Positions 60,831-64,000 of a stretch of 64,000 nucleotides of DNA are shown here, one piece after another; within the stretch, counting starts at the first letter, position 1, and each line of letters opens with the position of its first letter. The translations under genes were made by a program, and so were the position numbers. This DNA comes from CALHVX01 sp964640725 (GTDB lineage Bacteria; Pseudomonadota; Gammaproteobacteria; Pseudomonadales; Azotimanducaceae). The notes under the pieces are model-generated. The model was not told the DNA's origin. It made no database searches and saw only the letters and a list, made by a program, of their open reading frames with translations. The stretch spans positions 1 to 64,000 of the forward strand of contig CAZXIJ010000018.1 in the NCBI GenBank assembly GCA_964640725.1. Direction: 5' to 3'.

Positions 60831-62378
60831 ATGCCCACCTTTGCGCGCCAGCTGGCAGCGGATCGTCCCACCGAGATTGCGCTGCGGGATCCGGCCCAGG
60901 CGCTCACCTGGGCGGAGGTCGATGACGTTCTGAATCGGGCCGCGAACGCCGTTGCCGGCGCCGAGCTGGGCGCCGACCGACGCATGGCCGTGTTCGCCGA
61001 AAACGCCGTGGAAACGGGCCTTGCCAACATCGGCGGCCTGCTTGGCAGCGCCTCGGTCGTGCCGGTCAACTTCCATCTGACCGCCGAAGAGGTCGCCTAT
61101 ATTCTGGAGGACTCCGGCACGCAGCTGCTGTTCTGCGGGCCCGAAACCTTTGACCGGGCAATCGCCGCGGCGGCGGCGGCCCGGGTGCCGGTCGTGGTGG
61201 CCTGGGGCGTCGATCCCGAAGCCGTTGCCGCAGCGTCCCAAAGGGGTGCGGCAGTGCACGGCTGGGGGGACTGGCTGGCCGCCAGCAGCGCGGCGCCGGC
61301 AGACGAACAGCTCCCGCCGCGCCCCAACCTGCTCTACACCTCCGGCACTACAGGGCGGCCCAAGGGCACGGCGCTGCCGCCGACCATGTTTGCCGGCGGC
61401 GAGACCATCGCCGAGCATCTGGCGAACCTGGCCCTGTCGCCCCTGGCAGAGCTCGGCAATCACCTGATCATTGGGCCCATGTACCACACGGGCCCGCTGT
61501 CGGGCGCACGGCTGCTCGCGGCCGGGGTCTGCTCGACGATCCTGACCCGCTTTGATGCCGAAAACACGCTCCGCGCCATCCAGGACTATCAGATCGGCAC
61601 CTCGGTCATGGTGCCCACCCATTTTGTGCGGCTGCTGGCCTTGCCGGAGGAAACCCGGTCCCGGTACGACCTGAGCAGTTTGCAGCGCATCAGCCATACG
61701 GGCGCCAAGTGTCCGGTCGACGTCAAGCGGGCCATGATCGAGTGGTGGGGGCCGGTGTTCACAGACGCTTACGGCGCGAGCGAGGTCGGCACCACCTGCG
61801 CCATTACCTCGGAAGAGTGGCTGGAGCATCCCGGGTCCGTGGGCCGGGCGATGGAACCCTTTGAGGCGCTCATTCTGGACGATGACGACCAGCCGCTGCC
61901 GCCCAATCAGGAGGGCCGTCTGTTCTTCAAGGACGCGACCGGCCGCGGGGTGGTGTACCACAACGACCCGGAAAAATCGGCGGCCGCCCATATCGCGCCG
62001 GGGGTCTTCACGCTCGGCGAGATTGCCTACATGGACGACGACGGCTTCGTGTACATCACCGATCGCTTCAGCGACATGGTCGTCTCCGGCGGGGTCAATC
62101 TGTACCCGGCGGAGGCTGAGCAGGTCATGATCGATCATCCGGCGGTGGCCGATATTGCCTGCATCGGGGTGCCCCATGCGGAGATGGGCGAGGAGCTGAA
62201 GGCCCTGGCCATCCTGAAGCCAGGCGCCGAGGTGTCACCGGCGGCGCTGATCGCCTGGACCCGGGAACGCCTGTCCCACTACAAGTGCCCGCGCAGCGTC
62301 GATTTTGTTGACGATCTGGGCCGGAACACCATGGGCAAGATCAACAAGCGGAAGCTGCGCGCGCCGTACTGGGCCTGA
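60831..62378 (+). CDS. AMP-dependent acyl-CoA ligase
   Basis: A 515-residue adenylate-forming enzyme that activates a carboxylic acid to its CoA thioester through an acyl-AMP. The P-loop motif is YTSGTTGRPKG (about 164-174), the YGASEVG motif is in the second third, and YITDRFSDMVVSGGVNLYPAE and the C-terminal lysine segment RNTMGKINKRKLR complete the family set. It reads as a fatty-acyl- or aryl-CoA ligase rather than acetyl-CoA synthetase. GGAG six bases upstream supports the ATG. It is divergent from the E1-E2-DUF35-thiolase operon with 175 bases between starts, so shared control and a shared pathway are likely. Confidence 0.93.
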   Translation: MPTFARQLAADRPTEIALRDPAQALTWAEVDDVLNRAANAVAGAELGADRRMAVFAENAVETGLANIGGLLGSASVVPVNFHLTAEEVAYILEDSGTQLLFCGPETFDRAIAAAAAARVPVVVAWGVDPEAVAAASQRGAAVHGWGDWLAASSAAPADEQLPPRPNLLYTSGTTGRPKGTALPPTMFAGGETIAEHLANLALSPLAELGNHLIIGPMYHTGPLSGARLLAAGVCSTILTRFDAENTLRAIQDYQIGTSVMVPTHFVRLLALPEETRSRYDLSSLQRISHTGAKCPVDVKRAMIEWWGPVFTDAYGASEVGTTCAITSEEWLEHPGSVGRAMEPFEALILDDDDQPLPPNQEGRLFFKDATGRGVVYHNDPEKSAAAHIAPGVFTLGEIAYMDDDGFVYITDRFSDMVVSGGVNLYPAEAEQVMIDHPAVADIACIGVPHAEMGEELKALAILKPGAEVSPAALIAWTRERLSHYKCPRSVDFVDDLGRNTMGKINKRKLRAPYWA

Positions 62379-62451
62379 GCGCTAAAAAAATGAACCGTTG
62401 CGGCGGTGTCGTACTCTCAGGGGGGAGAGCAGCAAAACGGCCAGCGCGAGC

Positions 62452-63078
62452 GTGCTGACGGATCCCCCATTACAGGCCGCGGCGGCCCCCGCCACGGCGC
62501 CCGGTGCCGATGAGGAAGATCGCCGCGATCGTCAGCTGTTGCAGCGTATTGCCGTCGAGCGGGACGCTGGTGCGCTGGAGGTGCTGTACGGCCGCTACCG
62601 CGAGCGCTTGCCCGCCTTTTTGCGTCGTCTGTCCCGGGATTCGGCCTTGATTGAGGAGGTCTACAACGATGTCATGGTCAAGGTCTGGGACAAGGCGCAC
62701 CAGTTTCAGGGGCAGTCGCGAGTATCGAGCTGGATCTACTCGATCGCTTACCGGGACTGTTTGCGTATGGTAAAGAAACAGCAGCGCCGGGATCTGCTGG
62801 TCCAGCTCGTCGGCCAGGAAGTCCCGGATACCGATCTGGCCTGCGAGCCCGAAAGCGTCGACTTGCCCGTGGATCGAGCCTTGCTGCAGCAGGCCATGCA
62901 CAAGCTGCCGCCCAAGCAGCGGCTCGTGCTGGAGCTGTGCTACTTCGAGGGCCACGCGATCGAAGACATTGCGCGCATTGTCAGCGCGCCCGCCAATACT
63001 GTGAAAACGCGCCTGCACCATGCCCGCAACAAGGTGCGGGCTTACCTGGTCCGCCACGGCGCGGCGCTGGATGCCTGA
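62452..63078 (+). CDS. ECF-type RNA polymerase sigma factor
   Basis: A ~208-residue extracytoplasmic-function sigma factor. Region 2 contains ALEVLYGRYRERLPAFLRRL, EVYNDVMVKVWDKAHQF and SSWIYSIAYRDCLRMVKK (the -10-recognising part). Region 4 is LPPKQRLVLELCYFEGHAIEDIARIVSAPANTVKTRLHHARNKV with its helix-turn-helix. The start is uncertain: GTG 62452 gives a sensible length without a good ribosome binding site, and a TTG at 62398 would add 18 residues. It is followed eight bases later by a membrane protein that looks like its anti-sigma factor. Confidence 0.9.
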   Translation: MLTDPPLQAAAAPATAPGADEEDRRDRQLLQRIAVERDAGALEVLYGRYRERLPAFLRRLSRDSALIEEVYNDVMVKVWDKAHQFQGQSRVSSWIYSIAYRDCLRMVKKQQRRDLLVQLVGQEVPDTDLACEPESVDLPVDRALLQQAMHKLPPKQRLVLELCYFEGHAIEDIARIVSAPANTVKTRLHHARNKVRAYLVRHGAALDA

Positions 63079-63086
63079 GGAACCCC

Positions 63087-63698
63087 ATGCAACGTAGTAT
63101 CCCCCACCCCCTGGAAGGCCAGATCAGCGATTACCTGAACGGGCACCTGGACCCGACCGCGCATCGGGCGTTCGAGGCCGCGATGGACGCGGACCCGAAG
63201 CTGGCAGCGCTGGTGCGCTTTGACCGGACGCTGCGTAACGAGCTGCGCGACACGCGGACCGTTGCGATCGCGGGCGCCGGCCCGTCGCTGTCCTTTGCCG
63301 CCGTGCGCGAGCGCATCGAGCCGCGCCGGGCGCCGATCGAGCGGCCCCGGTCCCGGGGCTGGCTGCAGTGGGGCCTGCCCCTGGGCGCTGCCGCGATGCT
63401 GGCGCTGCTGATTGCGCTGCCGGCAACGCAGCGCAGCGGGATCAGTGTTGCGCCCTACGAGACATTGACGGACCCGGCGGCCAGCACTGCCGGTTCGCTC
63501 ACGCTGATTGCCAGCGCCGGCGTTTCTGTGGCGGCGCTGGAGGCGGTCGCCGCTGACGCCGGGCTGGTGATCGAAGCCCGGCTGCCTGCCGTGCCGGCGA
63601 TTCGCGTCACGCGCCCGGCGCGCGGCGATATCGACGCGCTGCTGGTGCAGCTGCGCGCAGACCAGCGGGTCAGGCTGGTGCAGGCATCGGCGCCGTGA
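63087..63698 (+). CDS. Probable membrane anti-sigma factor
   Basis: A 203-residue protein with a cytoplasmic N-terminal part starting EGQISDYLNGHLDPTAHRAFEAAMDADPKL, the pattern of anti-sigma domains that bind ECF factors. One membrane helix follows at about 95-112 (GLPLGAAAMLALLIALPA), then a ~90-residue periplasmic domain. No CHCC zinc motif is present, so it is not a ZAS-type anti-sigma. The ATG has GAGG seven bases upstream, eight bases after the sigma gene stop. Release could involve proteolysis or a signal at the periplasmic domain. Confidence 0.78.
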   Translation: MQRSIPHPLEGQISDYLNGHLDPTAHRAFEAAMDADPKLAALVRFDRTLRNELRDTRTVAIAGAGPSLSFAAVRERIEPRRAPIERPRSRGWLQWGLPLGAAAMLALLIALPATQRSGISVAPYETLTDPAASTAGSLTLIASAGVSVAALEAVAADAGLVIEARLPAVPAIRVTRPARGDIDALLVQLRADQRVRLVQASAP

Positions 63699-64000
63699 CG
63701 GGATGGCGGCCAGCGATCCCCATCTTGTGGCTGGGCCTTGTGCTGCTGGCCGGCGGCTGTAGCGCGGCCGCGCCGGTGCCAGCGACTGTACTGGAAGGCG
63801 GTACAGGCCTCCTGATGGTCGTGATCGATGACCCCCGGAGCGAGGGGCAGCGGCTCGGTCTGAACGGTCCAGGCTATGCCGCGCGGCTGGCTTACCGGGA
63901 CGAACCGGTGCTGCGCCGGCGCGCCGCCCGCATTGCCCGGCAATACGATCTGTCCCTGATCGAGCAGTGGCCGCTGCGCAACCTCGCGGTGCACTGCTTT
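63695..64000 (+). CDS. Exported lipoprotein, possibly a subtilase (S8) pro-region, cut by window end
   Basis: The GTG at 63695 overlaps the anti-sigma stop in a GTGA. The first ~100 residues are visible: a signal peptide with a lipobox LLAGGC (about 17-22), then a segment ending in LARRIARQYDLSLIEQWPLRNL-like sequence before the window edge (residues about 80-100, with key words QYDLSLIEQWPL and LAVHCF). This kind of segment precedes subtilisin-like peptidase domains in some Gammaproteobacteria that have the same sigma/anti-sigma neighbours. The catalytic domain is not in the window, so the identity is a guess from context. Confidence 0.5.
   Translation, partial: MTGWRPAIPILWLGLVLLAGGCSAAAPVPATVLEGGTGLLMVVIDDPRSEGQRLGLNGPGYAARLAYRDEPVLRRRAARIARQYDLSLIEQWPLRNLAVHCF

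Overview
This 64 kb window is GC-rich chromosomal DNA with dense coding on both strands. It carries four runs of exactly 100 N, so it comes from a draft or metagenome scaffold. It looks gammaproteobacterial. The support is a YhcB/ZapG-like (DUF1043) cell-envelope protein, TesB, a MdlA/MdlB-type heterodimeric ABC exporter, a DUF3014 protein, cysS, lipA, GloB and several glutathione S-transferases. The lineage below class level cannot be told from the sequence alone. I see no rRNA, tRNA, insertion sequence, prophage or CRISPR array. Most of the window is ordinary chromosome rich in exporters and in glutathione and lipid metabolism.

Layout. 0-11.6 kb: an exported zinc acylase/desuccinylase, a peroxiredoxin, TesB, a GST, GloB, a penicillin-acylase-type hydrolase, then a tight RarD-GST-cytochrome P450 cluster, a SPOR lipoprotein and an HNH endonuclease. 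11.6-16 kb: a minus-strand operon of M17 aminopeptidase, hisI, cysS and a flavoprotein-monooxygenase-like protein whose FAD motifs are eroded. 16-30.4 kb: a gamma-glutamyltransferase homologue, a YhcB-like protein coupled to a small membrane protein, lipA, a DUF547 protein, asnS with a heterodimeric ABC exporter, a DUF3014 protein, a FemAB-like acyltransferase, a flavodoxin-like protein and threonine ammonia-lyase. 30.4-43.5 kb: two RND efflux systems, the first divergent from a TetR regulator, with a CMD protein, a CitE-like lyase and a luciferase-like flavoprotein between them. 43.5-47.4 kb: a GST and the first codons of a probable glyoxalase separated by a gap, two unrecorded small proteins with strong ribosome binding sites, a carotenoid oxygenase and a divergent SDR. 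47.4-54.4 kb: an ATPase/FtsX-like permease/adaptor exporter, an ABC-F protein resembling the Lsa/Vga resistance group, and a GST.

54.5-62.4 kb is the most system-like part. A minus-strand operon encodes 2-oxoacid dehydrogenase E1alpha and E1beta, an AcoX-type NAD-kinase-like protein, an E2 with two tandem E3-binding domains, a DUF35 Zn-ribbon/OB-fold protein and a thiolase-fold protein with an atypical catalytic motif. An acyl-CoA ligase diverges from it. The gene set resembles an acetoin-dehydrogenase cluster welded to a steroid-type thiolase/DUF35 pair and an activating ligase. It may be a catabolic route for an unknown carboxylic acid or ketone. The window ends in an ECF sigma factor, its probable membrane anti-sigma factor and the start of an exported lipoprotein that may be a subtilase.

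Two of the four gaps are flanked by copies of a 12-bp unit that encodes a repeat in frame (Asp-Ala-Asp-Pro and Ala-Ser-Gln-Ala). Those gaps are probably unresolved minisatellites in protein tails. The other two hide a divergent promoter with an adaptor N-terminus, and the junction between a GST and a probable glyoxalase.
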